Program-made: the position numbers and the translations under genes | Notes under the pieces: generated by a model | What the model was told of the DNA's origin: nothing | Seen by the model: only the letters and a program-made list of their open reading frames with translations | Database searches by the model: none | Shown here: one piece after another, positions 16,829-26,782 of the stretch | How the letters are laid out: each line of letters begins with the position of its first letter | Numbering within the stretch: position 1 is the first letter of the stretch | Origin: Candidatus Phytoplasma oryzae | GTDB taxonomy: Bacteria > Bacillota_I > Bacilli_A > Acholeplasmatales > Acholeplasmataceae | NCBI RefSeq assembly: GCF_003263355.1 | Contig: NZ_JHUK01000001.1 | Span: forward strand, 62,001-126,000 | DNA length: 64,000 bases | Reading direction: 5' to 3'

Positions 16829-17911
16829 ATGAAAGCTAAAGATTTTTTAGATAATATAGAGAAATTATCAAAAGAATATGAAATCAGTAACGAACAAACT
16901 TTAGAAGCTTTAGAAAAAGGTTTAATTTCTGGTTGTAAAAAAAATTATCAAGTAAAAAGTTGTTCTGTTTCTTTTGATAAAGAAAATAACGAAATTTTTT
17001 TATATAAACAATATTTAGTAGTTGATTCGGAAAATATAAAAAATAGTTATGATAATGATATTGCGGTTAATTTTAAAAAAAATAGTTTTTTAAAATTAGA
17101 AGAAGCTCAAAAAATAAAAAAGGATATTAAAGTTGGAGATATTTTAAATATATTAGTTGATCCAAAAGAATTTAATTTTTATGCTAGTAAAGAGTTCAAA
17201 AATAAGTTCAATGAAGAATTAATTAAAAAAAGAAGAGAAAATATTTATAACTTTTTTAAAAAATATGAAAAAAAAATAATTATCGCAGAAGTTATTTCTG
17301 TTAGTGAATTTTTTTTTACTTTAAGATTAGAAAAAAATATAAGCACTATTTTGCTAAAAAAAGAATCACTTTCAAATGATAATTTTTATATTAACGAAAA
17401 AATTCAAGTTTATGTAGTAGAAGTTCGAAATACTAATAAAATGCCTAAAATTTTTGTTAGTCGTATAAAGAAAGGTTTTGTGAAAGAAATTTTTAGAGAT
17501 TTAATTCCTGAAATTCAAGAAGGTATTATAAAAATTATGGGTATTTCTCGTGTTCCTTCTGTAAGGACTAAAATAGGTTTATTTTCTAAAGATAAAAAAA
17601 TTGATCCTATTGGTTCTTGTATTGGTGAAAAAAGTAATAGAATAAAAAGTATTATTAACATTTTGAATGGTGAAAAAATTAATTTATTTTTATGGAGCGA
17701 TAATATCGAAGAATTAATTTTTAATTCTTTACAACCTGCTAAAGTTCATGAAATTGTTTCTATTGATCAATATAATAAAACATCTTTGGTTTTAGTTACT
17801 CCAGAACAGGCTTCTTTAGCTATTGGCAAACTAGGTATAAATGTGTATTTAGCTTCTAAAGCTATTGGATGGGATATTAAAATTAAAATAATTGAGGATA
17901 AAAAATATTAA
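16829..17911 (+). CDS. nusA: transcription elongation/termination factor NusA
   Basis: NusA binds RNA polymerase and modulates pausing, termination and antitermination. The 360-residue protein has an N-terminal polymerase-binding domain (1 to about 125), a divergent S1 domain (about 135-210) and two KH domains with IGSCIGEKSNRIKSI and SLAIGKLGINVYLASKA (about 265-350). It lacks the C-terminal acidic repeats of E. coli NusA, which is usual in Gram-positives. It opens the nusA-infB-rbfA group. Confidence 0.95.
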   Translation: MKAKDFLDNIEKLSKEYEISNEQTLEALEKGLISGCKKNYQVKSCSVSFDKENNEIFLYKQYLVVDSENIKNSYDNDIAVNFKKNSFLKLEEAQKIKKDIKVGDILNILVDPKEFNFYASKEFKNKFNEELIKKRRENIYNFFKKYEKKIIIAEVISVSEFFFTLRLEKNISTILLKKESLSNDNFYINEKIQVYVVEVRNTNKMPKIFVSRIKKGFVKEIFRDLIPEIQEGIIKIMGISRVPSVRTKIGLFSKDKKIDPIGSCIGEKSNRIKSIINILNGEKINLFLWSDNIEELIFNSLQPAKVHEIVSIDQYNKTSLVLVTPEQASLAIGKLGINVYLASKAIGWDIKIKIIEDKKY

Positions 17912-17968
17912 AATAATGTTTTTTATCAAAAAAATAAAGTTTAATTAAAAAAATATAAAAAGGAGATA

Positions 17969-19804
17969 TTGAAAAAAATGAATGATGAATCAAGTAAAAC
18001 AAAATATGAAAAAAATATTCAAAAAAAGGATTTTAATTTTATAGAATATAATTTTAATCCTAAACATACTATTAAAGATTTAGCTTCTATTTTAAAAGTT
18101 TCTAATTTTTTTTTAATTAAAAAATTGATAAAATTAGGTATTAAAGCTAATATCAATCACAAAATTAATAAAGAAATAATAGAAGTTTTAGCACATGAAT
18201 TAAAATTTAAAGTTATTATTGATAATAAAATATATAAATCTTTTGATGATAAAAATGATCTATTTTTTCCGAAAGAAGATAAAAAAAAATTAACACCTAG
18301 AGTGCCTATAGTAATTATAATGGGTCATGTTGATCATGGCAAAACTACTTTATTAGATACCATAAGAAAAACACATACTACTCACAAAGAATTTGGCGGA
18401 ATTACACAACATATCGGTGCATATCAAATTATCTGTGATAATGGAGACAAAATAACTTTTATAGATAGTCCTGGTCACGAAGCTTTTTTTAAAATGCGTT
18501 CTAGAAGTGCAAAAATAACTGATATTTGTCTTTTAGTAGTAGCTGCTGATGATGGAGTTCAAGAACAAACTATAGAATCTATAAAACATGCTCAAGAAGC
18601 AAAAATAGATATTATAGTAGTTATTAATAAAATAGATAAACATTTTAATAAAGAAAATATAATGACTGAATTGTCTAATTTTGATTTGATTCCGGAAGAA
18701 TGGGGAGGTAAAACTCTTTATGTTGAAATTTCTGCTTTAAAAAATAAAGGTATTGATGATCTATTAAATTTAATTTTATTAACAAGAGATATGAAGGATA
18801 TTAAAACGGATTTAACTAAATTATCTGAGGGTGTTGTATTAGAATCTGAATTAGATAAAAATAAAGGTCCTGTGGCTACTTTAATTTCTTTTCAAGGTAT
18901 ATTTAAAACAGGTGATTTTATAGTTATTGAAGATTCTTTTAGTAAAATTCGTTCTATAGAAAATGATTTTAAAAAAAGAATTAAACAAGTTTTTCCTTCT
19001 CAACCAGTTTTAGTTACAGGTTTGTCAAAAGTTCCTAAAGCAGGAGATAATTTTTTTATTTGTCATAATATAAAGCAAGCTAAAATATTAGCTGAAGAAA
19101 CAAAGAAATTAAAACAATCAAAAAAAATAATAAATGAAAAAGAAATTTTTGATATTCAAGAAAAAAAATTTTTAGAATCTAAAGAAGAAGTGAAAGAAAA
19201 ATTTCTTAATATTGTTTTAAAAACTGATAGACAGGGTAGTATCGAAGCTATTATTAGATCTTTAGAAGGATTACAAAAAGATTATGTTAAAGTAAAATTT
19301 GTTAAAACATCAGTTGGTATGATTACTAATAATGATATTCAATTAGCTAAAATGTTTAATGCTGTTTTGATTGGTTTTAATATTTCAATAAATAATAATC
19401 TTTATAAAATGGCACAAATTTTAGGAATTGAAATGAAAAATTATAACATTTTATATCAAATGATTGAATATATAAAAGATAAATTGGAAAAAATGGTTGA
19501 TCCTATATTTGAAGAAAAATTAACTGGAAAAGCAAAAGTTCAAAAAATTTTTAATATTAGTAGTATTGGTTCTATTGCTGGTTGTTTCGTTATAGAAGGT
19601 AATATTTTTAATAATTCTGACGTTAGTATTATGCGTGATAATCATTTAATTATTAAAGATAAAATAATTTCTTTAAAACATTTAAAAAATAATATTTCAC
19701 AGGCTAATCAAGGTCATGAATGTGGCATTTTATTGGAAAAATTTAGTGATTTTAAATTAAATGATATAATAGAATCTTATAAAAAAGAGAAAGTAAATAA
19801 TTAA
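17969..19804 (+). CDS. infB: translation initiation factor IF-2
   Basis: This GTPase brings initiator tRNA to the 30S subunit. The 611-residue protein is short because the N-terminal extension is nearly absent: a small IF2-N domain with LASILKVSNFFLIKKLIKLG, then the G domain with GHVDHGKTT (about 118-126), the G2 stretch GGITQHIGAY, DSPGHEAF (Ser where Thr is usual) and NKID, then domains II, III and IV. AAAGGAG lies upstream of the ATG. The small ylxR gene often found between nusA and infB is missing. rbfA begins 1 nt after the stop. Confidence 0.97.
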   Translation: MKKMNDESSKTKYEKNIQKKDFNFIEYNFNPKHTIKDLASILKVSNFFLIKKLIKLGIKANINHKINKEIIEVLAHELKFKVIIDNKIYKSFDDKNDLFFPKEDKKKLTPRVPIVIIMGHVDHGKTTLLDTIRKTHTTHKEFGGITQHIGAYQIICDNGDKITFIDSPGHEAFFKMRSRSAKITDICLLVVAADDGVQEQTIESIKHAQEAKIDIIVVINKIDKHFNKENIMTELSNFDLIPEEWGGKTLYVEISALKNKGIDDLLNLILLTRDMKDIKTDLTKLSEGVVLESELDKNKGPVATLISFQGIFKTGDFIVIEDSFSKIRSIENDFKKRIKQVFPSQPVLVTGLSKVPKAGDNFFICHNIKQAKILAEETKKLKQSKKIINEKEIFDIQEKKFLESKEEVKEKFLNIVLKTDRQGSIEAIIRSLEGLQKDYVKVKFVKTSVGMITNNDIQLAKMFNAVLIGFNISINNNLYKMAQILGIEMKNYNILYQMIEYIKDKLEKMVDPIFEEKLTGKAKVQKIFNISSIGSIAGCFVIEGNIFNNSDVSIMRDNHLIIKDKIISLKHLKNNISQANQGHECGILLEKFSDFKLNDIIESYKKEKVNN

Positions 19805-19805
19805 A

Positions 19806-20150
19806 ATGAATGTAAATATTAAAAGAAGAGCTAAATTAATTCATGAGTTAATAGTAAATATAATTAATAATGTTATTAAAAATGAACAAATTGGTTATAT
19901 TAATATAACTGATGTTGAATTAACTAATGATTTATCTTTTAGTACTGTTTATTATACTATTTTAGATAATTCAGAAAAAAATTTATCATTAGTATCTGAA
20001 TTAATAGAAAAAAATAAAAAAAAAATTAGACTTAAATTTGCTAATCAAATAAGAAATATGAAAAAAATTCCTTATTTGATATTTAAATATGATCATTCTC
20101 TAGAATATGGACATAAAATTGATCAAATTTTAAATGATATTAAAAAATAA
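19806..20150 (+). CDS. rbfA: ribosome-binding factor A
   Basis: RbfA helps mature the 30S subunit by binding near the 5' helix of 16S rRNA. The 114-residue protein has the family features: an N-terminal KRRAKLIHELIVNIINN helix, ITDVELTNDLSFSTVYYT and the C-terminal LIFKYDHSLEYGHKIDQIL. The length is normal. It follows infB immediately, the standard arrangement, and is translationally coupled to it. Confidence 0.93.
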   Translation: MNVNIKRRAKLIHELIVNIINNVIKNEQIGYINITDVELTNDLSFSTVYYTILDNSEKNLSLVSELIEKNKKKIRLKFANQIRNMKKIPYLIFKYDHSLEYGHKIDQILNDIKK

Positions 20151-20202
20151 ATATTTAAAAAAATATATTATAAAGAAAATAAATAAAAATAATATTAATA
20201 AA

Positions 20203-23128
20203 ATGTTTGCTGAAGTTTGTTTGTTTATTAAAAAGTCTAATTTAAATATTTTTTTTGATTATATTATTCCTGATCATTTAATTTCTTTAGCTCAAAAAGG
20301 TATGAGAGTTATAGTACCTTTTGGTTCTAAAAATATAAGTCGTTTGGGATATATTGTTGATATAAAAGATAAAAGTTATTTAGCTACAAAATTTATACTT
20401 GAAATACCTGATAAAAAACCTTTTTTAAATAACGAACTTTTTTGTTTGGTCAAAGAAATTTTACAAATACCATTTTTATCTAAAACATCTGCATATACTA
20501 CAATTATTCCTAATGGTTTTTTAGTTTCTTATAAACGAAAAATTTTACCTTTACAAAAAGAATTAATACCTTCTGATATAAAACAATATTTAGAAAAAAA
20601 AAAATGGTTTTTAAGTATTAAGGATATTTTTTTTAAAGAAAAAAAATTGGATAAATTAATTCAGAAAAAAATTATTGAATCTCATATTGTTATAAAAAAT
20701 TTTTATGATGAAGAAAAAAAAACTAAAAAAAATGAAGAACTCAAAAGTGATTATATGAAAGATTTTTTTTATTCTAATTCTAAAAATAAAATTAAGTTAA
20801 ATTTAACAAAAAAGTTAGAAAAAGTTTTTAAAAAAATTAATTTTTCTATTTCACAAACATATTTAGTTTATTACAATAATATTTTAACAAAAGTTAATTT
20901 TTACTTAAAAATTATAGAAAAAAATTATAAAAATCAAAAGCAAATTTTAATTTTAGTTCCAGAACTGATTCTTATAAAACCTTTAATTAACGAAATTAAA
21001 AAACATTTTTCATTTTTAAATATTTCAGTTTTGACTGGTTTTTTAAGTAAAAAAGAAAATTATATACAAAATAAAATGATTAAAGAACAAAAAGTGTCTA
21101 TTGTTATAGGAAATAGAAGTGCTATTTTTGCTCCTTTAGAAAATTTAGGTTCTATTATTATAGATGATGAACATGATAGTTCTTTAATAGAAAGAAAATT
21201 TATTAATTATGATTCGAGAGAATTAGCTAAAATCAGGTCTATTTATCATAAAATTCCTATATTTTTGAGTAGTAATACTCCTTCTTTAGAAAGTGGGCGG
21301 AAAAGAGGCTTTAATATTGAGTGGCTTAACCAACCATACACAGCGTGATAATCTGTGACAATCGATCAGCGGTTACTTTGATGAAAAAATAAGTAATTAT
21401 AGCAGTTGATCAAAGCGAGAAAAAGAAAATTAATTTAATTTAACAGGTGTTCTTGCCAATTGAATTGACTCAAGGATAACTTCTTTTACAAAGAAGCTAA
21501 GAGAAATAAAAAAAAGATAATATTTTATATAGATAGAAAATTCTATATTTTTATTAATTTAAGTCGGTTATAAATTTTAACTTTCGATTTATAATATTAT
21601 CAATTTAAAAAAAACTTAGAAGAACCTACCAAACTAAAAATTGGTCATCTCGCCTAAAAGTCATAAGGTAAATATTAGAGTAACTTTCATCTTCCTAAAC
21701 TTCTTAAATAGAGGCAAGGAAAAAGCAGAATCAGAGTAGTCGAAGGAAATTGAAAGCTAACGTTGGAATACGCTAGTGGATTGACCTTCCCAGGCAAAGG
21801 GGAAAGCCCTTTACAAGGCGAAAGAGGAAATTTTAATTGTTGATTTAATAAAATAGAGTATCAAAAAAAGTTTCTTTGTTAGATCTAACCCAGAAACTAA
21901 TTATTAAATAATAATGAATTAAGAAACCTATACGAACAACAATTAACTTAACCGCCGGATGCTTGGAAACTTGCTTGTCCGGTGGTGTGGGAGGCTTAAT
22001 ATAATAAATCTATTTAAAAATAGTAAAACGTATTAATTCTATCTCGATTATTATTATGTTTGTGAAAAAAAATATAAATTTTTAAATTTATTTGAGAAAA
22101 AAAATGTTGTTCAAATGAATTTAATTGATATGAAAAAAGAACTGCAAAATGGTAATTTAGAACCTTTTTCTAGTTATTTAATGAATGCTTTAAAAGAAAA
22201 GATTGAAAAAAATGAAAAAATTTTATTATTTATTAATAGTAGAGGTTTTTCTCCATTTATTTTATGTTTTTTTTGTGGGCGTGTTTTAAAATGCTTAATT
22301 TGTAATAGTAATTTAATTTTTTTTTCAACAAAAAAAATTTTAAAATGTTGTTTTTGTAATTATAAGAAAGAATTTTTATTTAAGTGTTTTTTTTGTAAAA
22401 AAAAATTATTAAAACAAATAAGTTTTGGTATTGAGTATATCGAAGATTTTCTTAAAAAAAAATTTGATAATAAAATTAAAATTGCAAGAATAGATTCTGA
22501 TTCTATTTCTGGTAGTCAACAATATAAACAAATAATTAAAGAATACAAAGAGAATAAAATTGATATTTTATTGGGAACTGAAATGATTAGCAAAAAAGTT
22601 TCGTTTCCTGGAATTTCTTTAGTTGGTATTATTATGGCAGATGTTTTATTAAATATACCTACTTTTAAATCATCTGAAAAAACATTTCAGTTAATAATCC
22701 AAGTAGCTCATCATTGTGAAAATAAAAATAATATCGTTGTACAAAGTTATAATACGGAACACTATTCAATTCAAAATGCTATTAATTATAATATTAAAGG
22801 TTTTTTAAAAAAAGCTTTAGAAGATAGAGAATTATCAAATAATCCTCCTTTTGTTTTTTTGAGTAAAATAATCATTTATAATAAAAGTATTATGAAATTA
22901 CTGAAAGTATCTAAAAAAATTAAAATTATTTTAGAAGAAAGTATTAACCATAAAATAAAAGTTTTTGGCCCTTCTTTTCCTCGTATATTTAAAAAAAATA
23001 ATATTTATAGAGTTTTTTTAACAATTAAGTATAAAGATTGGCCATTGAATTTAGATTTGATTAATCAATATATTTCTCAGGATTCTAGTATTTTTATATA
23101 TTTTGATCTTTTTGCTAATATAGTATAA
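20203..23128 (+). CDS. priA: primosomal protein N' (PriA), interrupted by a group II intron and with a degenerate ATPase
   Basis: PriA restarts stalled forks. Two frames together give a whole protein of about 723 residues: the first from ATG 20203 (MFAEVCLF) to SNTPSLES at 21294, the second from about 22049 (YYYVCEKKYKFLNLFEK) to 23128. The break is inside the conserved stretch that reads SATPSLES then VxIVDM in relatives, and an ORF-less intron fills it. Read straight through, the first part stops at TGA 21346-21348. Motif II is kept as DDEH, and all eight zinc cysteines are kept (four CxxC pairs, 22270-22410). However, Walker A (GVTGSGKT in relatives) reads YYNNILTK near 20865-20895, and motif VI (QVAGRAGR) reads QVAHHCEN near 22700. 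The ATPase is therefore probably dead. Splicing is needed for a full protein. An upstream in-frame ATG at 20134 overlaps rbfA and is unlikely to be used. Confidence 0.88.
21295..22048 (+). mobile_element. ORF-less group II intron in priA
   Basis: About 750 nt with visibly higher G+C than its surroundings separate the two priA frames. Near the 3' end, ACCGCCGGA (21952-21960) pairs with TCCGGTGGT (21979-21987) around an upper stem capped by GAAA, which is the shape of catalytic domain V with a CGC triad. A following stem (TTAATA with TATTAA) leaves an unpaired A at 22041, 7 nt before a GAT end at 22048, like the domain VI branch point. Interior words such as GCTAACGTTGGAATACGCTAG also look like group II domain I-III RNA. 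The start GTGGGCGG at 21293-21300 resembles the GUGYG consensus. Boundaries are uncertain by 2-3 nt, but removal of 21295-22048 restores the frame. No reverse transcriptase or maturase is encoded, so splicing would need a maturase in trans. Two U-U mismatches in the upper domain V stem may mean some decay. Confidence 0.83.
21952..21987 (+). ncRNA. group II intron domain V
   Basis: A 36-nt hairpin with a 9-bp lower stem (one G-U), an internal loop, an upper stem with two U-U mismatches, and a GAAA tetraloop. The triad position reads CGC, seen in some bacterial group II classes in place of AGC. Confidence 0.78.
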
Positions 23129-23213
23129 AAATTAAAAAAATGTTTTAAAATTCAATATTGATAAAATATAAATAATCAGAATATTAATTTAAAGATAAGG
23201 TAAAAATATTATT

Positions 23214-24161
23214 GTGAATTTAATCAAGGAATTTGAAATATTTTTAAAAATTGAACGTAATTATTCTCCTTTAACAATTAAAAGTTATATTAATGATTTA
23301 AAAGAGTTTAAATCATTTTTAATTCAAAAAAATCTTTTATTTAATTTCACTAATTTAACTAAATATGAAGAAGCTCGTATGTTTGTTTCAGAATTAAAAA
23401 TTAAAAAAATACAAAATGTTAGTATTATAAGAAAGATTTCTTCTTTAAGAACTTTTTGTAATTTTTTATTAGAAAGATATAATATTTCCGATAATGTATT
23501 TAAATTAATAAAAATAAAAAAAAAAAATAAAAAATTACCTAAGATTATCGCAGAAGATAAAATTAAAATGTTATTTGATTCAATAGATTTAAAAAATCAT
23601 CTAGATTATAGAAATTATTTAATATTAGAAATTCTTTATAGTTGTGGTTTAAGAGTTAGTGAATTAACAAATTTAAAAATTGAAGATATTTATTTTAATA
23701 ATTCTCAAATTTTAATTTATGGAAAAGGAGGTAAAAATAGATATTTACCTATACATGATAATTTACTGAAAATGTTAAATTATTACATAATAAATATTAG
23801 AAATAAATTTATTGTTAAAAATAATATTCGAGAAAAAAAAAATTATTTTTTTTTATTTGTAAATTATTTAGGTAATCGTTTAACTGAAAGAGGAGTAAGA
23901 TTTATTATAAAAAAAATTTGTAATAAAGTTAATGATAAAATAAAAATATCTCCTCATACTTTAAGACATGTTTTTGCTACAGTTTTATTAAATAATGGCG
24001 CAGATTTAAGAGTTGTACAAGAATTATTAGGACATGCTAATTTAAAAACTACTCAGATTTATACTTATGTATCAAATAATTTTTTAACAGATATTTTTTT
24101 AAAAAAACATCCAAGAAATATTTATAAAAAAAATTTTAAATTAAAAAAAAAGGAGTTTTAA
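23214..24161 (+). CDS. xerC: tyrosine site-specific recombinase, XerC/XerD type
   Basis: The 315-residue recombinase has a SAM-like N-terminal core-binding domain (1-90) and a catalytic domain with all the expected residues: Arg147 in SCGLRVSEL, Lys171 in YGKGGKNRYL, His248 and Arg251 in HTLRH, His274 in LLGHANLKTT and Tyr283. Xer proteins resolve chromosome dimers at dif. The start is GTG with AAGATAAGG upstream. It stands in a replication and nucleotide gene group rather than beside an integrated element, which supports a housekeeping role; whether it acts alone or with a partner cannot be told here. Confidence 0.92.
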   Translation: MNLIKEFEIFLKIERNYSPLTIKSYINDLKEFKSFLIQKNLLFNFTNLTKYEEARMFVSELKIKKIQNVSIIRKISSLRTFCNFLLERYNISDNVFKLIKIKKKNKKLPKIIAEDKIKMLFDSIDLKNHLDYRNYLILEILYSCGLRVSELTNLKIEDIYFNNSQILIYGKGGKNRYLPIHDNLLKMLNYYIINIRNKFIVKNNIREKKNYFFLFVNYLGNRLTERGVRFIIKKICNKVNDKIKISPHTLRHVFATVLLNNGADLRVVQELLGHANLKTTQIYTYVSNNFLTDIFLKKHPRNIYKKNFKLKKKEF

Positions 24162-24171
24162 CAAAATACTT

Positions 24172-24654
24172 ATGAAAAAAAATTTTTTTTTTGATATTAT
24201 TAGTTCATTTAAAGGTAAGTATATTAATTTACCTCGAAGACAAACATATTTTAGTGCAGGATATGATTTTGAGTCAGCAACTAATATAATTATAAAATCT
24301 AAAGAAATTGTTTTAGTTCCTACAGGAATAAAAGCTTGTTTTGATAAAGATAAGGTTTTATTAATTTATTCTAGATCTTCTTTATCTTTAAAAAAAGGGT
24401 TGATGTTGGCTAATAATGTAGGAGTTATAGATAGTGATTATTATAATAATGATTATAATGAAGGACATATTTTTATTCCTTTATACAATTTTTCAGATAG
24501 AGATGTTTTAATTAATAAAAATGAAAGGATCGCTCAAGGTATCTTGCAGAGATTTTATTTAACAAATGATGATAATTTAATCAACAAAAATAATTTTCAA
24601 AAAGAGAAAATTATGAAAAAAAGAAAAAGTGGTTTTGGTAGTACTGATTTGTAA
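24172..24654 (+). CDS. dut: dUTPase
   Basis: dUTPase splits dUTP to dUMP, which keeps uracil out of DNA and supplies thymidylate synthesis. The 160-residue protein shows the five motifs in order: AGYDFES, YSRSSLSLKKGL, GVIDSDYYN with EGHI, ERIAQGILQ, and RKSGFGSTD at the end. It begins 10 nt after xerC with AAAGGAG inside the end of that gene, so the pair is probably one transcript. Residues 113-130 form a slightly longer loop than usual in motif 3. Confidence 0.94.
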   Translation: MKKNFFFDIISSFKGKYINLPRRQTYFSAGYDFESATNIIIKSKEIVLVPTGIKACFDKDKVLLIYSRSSLSLKKGLMLANNVGVIDSDYYNNDYNEGHIFIPLYNFSDRDVLINKNERIAQGILQRFYLTNDDNLINKNNFQKEKIMKKRKSGFGSTDL

Positions 24655-24700
24655 AATATTTTCTTTTTAATTATTAAGTAAGAACAAAAAAAACAAAATA

Positions 24701-24709
24701 TGTTATAAT
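24701..24709 (+). promoter_or_regulatory. extended -10 promoter of rpsB
   Basis: TGTTATAAT is a perfect extended -10 element (TGnTATAAT). It lies about 75 nt before the rpsB ATG, leaving a leader with AAAAGGAG. No clear -35 is visible. The same word recurs upstream of tRNA-Ser and, with a variant, at other genes in the window. Confidence 0.65.
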
Positions 24710-24783
24710 TAATAGGTTAAAGTTAAAATCATTAATATTATTTTATTAGAATATTACGTATAAAAGGAGTTAATTTATATTTT

Positions 24784-25587
24784 ATGGCCGTTGTAACTAT
24801 AAAACAGTTATTAGAATCAGGAATTCATTTTGGTCATGCTGCCAGAAAATGTCATTATAAGATGAAACCTTTTCTTTTTTCTTCAAATGAAGGTATACCT
24901 ATTGTTAGAAATAAAATTCATATTATAGATTTAAAAAAAACTATTGTTTATATTGAAAATATTTATAAAGAAATTGTAAAGATAACTTCTCAAGGTGAAA
25001 AAATTTTATTTTTAGGTACTAAAAAACAAATTCAAGATATTGTTAAACAAGAAGCATTAAGATCTAATCAATATTACATTATACATAGATGGTTAGGTGG
25101 TATTTTTACTAATTTTCAAACTATTTCTAAAAGAATTAATTTTCTAAAAGATTTATATAAAAAAGAACAAGAAGGTTTATGGAATTATTTACCAAAGAAA
25201 GAAGTTGTTGAATTAACTAAAAAAAGAGAGAAATTAGAAAAATTTTTAGGAGGCATTAAAAATATGGATAAGTTGCCTGGTGCTCTTTTTGTAGTTGATG
25301 TGCAAAAAGATGTTATTGCTATCCATGAAGCACGTAAATTAAAAATTCCTGTTTTTGGTATTGTAGATAGTAATTGTGATCCAGATTTAGTAGATTTTAT
25401 TATTCCAGCAAATAATGATGCTATTAAAGGAATTAAACTGATTTCTTCTATTATTGCTAATGCTTCTATTGAAGGAATAAGTATTAGTCAGCAGAATTCT
25501 GTCAAAAAAGATATTCATGAAAAATATACAAAAATAATGAACAGTACTAATTCATCTGAAAATATTATTATTAAAGAAAATAATTAA
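24784..25587 (+). CDS. rpsB: 30S ribosomal protein S2
   Basis: S2 joins the small subunit late and helps bind S1 or mRNA. The 267-residue protein starts MAVVTIKQLLESGIHFGHAARKCH and carries the conserved FLGTKKQIQDIV, RWLGGIFTNF, LPGALFVVDV and VDSNCDPD blocks. It is the first gene of the rpsB-tsf-pyrH-frr group, with its own promoter and a hairpin after it that may lower read-through into tsf. Confidence 0.98.
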   Translation: MAVVTIKQLLESGIHFGHAARKCHYKMKPFLFSSNEGIPIVRNKIHIIDLKKTIVYIENIYKEIVKITSQGEKILFLGTKKQIQDIVKQEALRSNQYYIIHRWLGGIFTNFQTISKRINFLKDLYKKEQEGLWNYLPKKEVVELTKKREKLEKFLGGIKNMDKLPGALFVVDVQKDVIAIHEARKLKIPVFGIVDSNCDPDLVDFIIPANNDAIKGIKLISSIIANASIEGISISQQNSVKKDIHEKYTKIMNSTNSSENIIIKENN

Positions 25588-25658
25588 TAATAATATTTTT
25601 TTAAAAATCATTATTAATATTTTTTGAATAAGGAAAAATAATGGAAATTTAAAGGAAA

Positions 25659-25687
25659 AATAAAAGATGTTAAATTTTTGGCATCTT
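25659..25687 (+). terminator. terminator between rpsB and tsf
   Basis: AAAAGATG (25659-25666) pairs with CATCTTTT (25680-25687), followed by more T. This has the shape of a Rho-independent terminator or attenuator, about 75 nt past the rpsB stop and 130 nt before tsf. Confidence 0.68.
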
Positions 25688-25817
25688 TTTTTATCCATAA
25701 ATAGATTAAAAATTTAAATTAAATGGATTTTATATGGATTTTATTTTTTTATAAAATTTTTTTTTATATATATTAGATTTATTCTCAAATTAAAAAAAGA
25801 AGGAAATACATTATAAT

Positions 25818-26663
25818 ATGAGTGTAAAAATAACAATTGAAATGATTAAAACATTAAGACGTAGAACTCAAGCCGGTATTGTAGATTGTAAAAAAGCTTT
25901 AATCAAAACTCAAGGTGATATAGACAAAGCTATTATTTTAATCAATAAGGAAAGAAAATCTTTAAATAATTTTTTGCATAAAGATCAAATATTTTCTGAA
26001 GGTTTAGTAAATGTTGCTTTTAAAAAAAATAGAGGAATTTTATTTGAATTAAATACACAAACTGATTTCGTTAGTAATAGTCAATTTTTTTTAGATTTTT
26101 GTCATAAATTAGAAAATATTTTGTTAAATGTTGATGATTCTGTTATAACATTGGATGATTTTTTAAATTATAATGTAAATCAACAAAAAATTAAAGATAT
26201 GATTTCGGAAAAGTCATCTATTTTAGGAGAAACAATAAATTTAAGAAGAATTAAAATAATTTATAAAAAAAACGAAGAAAGTTTTGGTATTTACAAACAT
26301 ATTGGTAATAAAATTGTTTGTTTAGTTCGTTTAACTAATCCTTGTATTGAAGTTGAAAAAAATTTACCTATCCATATAGTATGTTTTAATCCGAAATTTA
26401 TTAGCAAAGATTGTGTTGAATCTTCTTTTATCGAACAAACTAAACAAAAAATTTTAAAAAAAATAAAATTAAAAAATCCTAAAATCAATGAAAAATGGAT
26501 TAATATATCTATTAATAAAAAAATAGATTCCGTTTTAAATGAAATTTGTTTATTAGAACAATTTTTATATAATAATCCAAAACAAAAAATTACAGAATAT
26601 TTAAAATTAAATAATACTGACATTATAGAATTTCATCGTTTTGAACTATGTGAAAATGATTGA
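25818..26663 (+). CDS. tsf: translation elongation factor Ts
   Basis: EF-Ts reloads EF-Tu with GTP. The 281-residue protein begins with the UBA-like domain ITIEMIKTLRRRTQAGIVDCKKAL, then has the NTQTDFVSN signature near residue 76 and the C-terminal core. The N-terminus aligns with family members from ATG 25818, with AAGAAGGAA upstream. The gene ends on TGA, direct evidence that TGA is a stop codon in this organism. It sits between rpsB and pyrH as in most bacteria. Confidence 0.97.
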   Translation: MSVKITIEMIKTLRRRTQAGIVDCKKALIKTQGDIDKAIILINKERKSLNNFLHKDQIFSEGLVNVAFKKNRGILFELNTQTDFVSNSQFFLDFCHKLENILLNVDDSVITLDDFLNYNVNQQKIKDMISEKSSILGETINLRRIKIIYKKNEESFGIYKHIGNKIVCLVRLTNPCIEVEKNLPIHIVCFNPKFISKDCVESSFIEQTKQKILKKIKLKNPKINEKWINISINKKIDSVLNEICLLEQFLYNNPKQKITEYLKLNNTDIIEFHRFELCEND

Positions 26664-26782
26664 AAAAATAAAAAAATATTTTAAAATTATTAAAAATTAA
26701 TATATTTTATGAATTTATTTATGAAAGATCATTTGAAATTTAAAAATAAGATCAAAATATGAGGAGAAAAGTTATTAATATA

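Noticed and set aside
21289-21348. A truncated PriA ending at TGA 21348
   Set aside because: The last residues after SLES are read from intron sequence, and a second frame supplies the missing half, so this is an exon end and not a true C-terminus.
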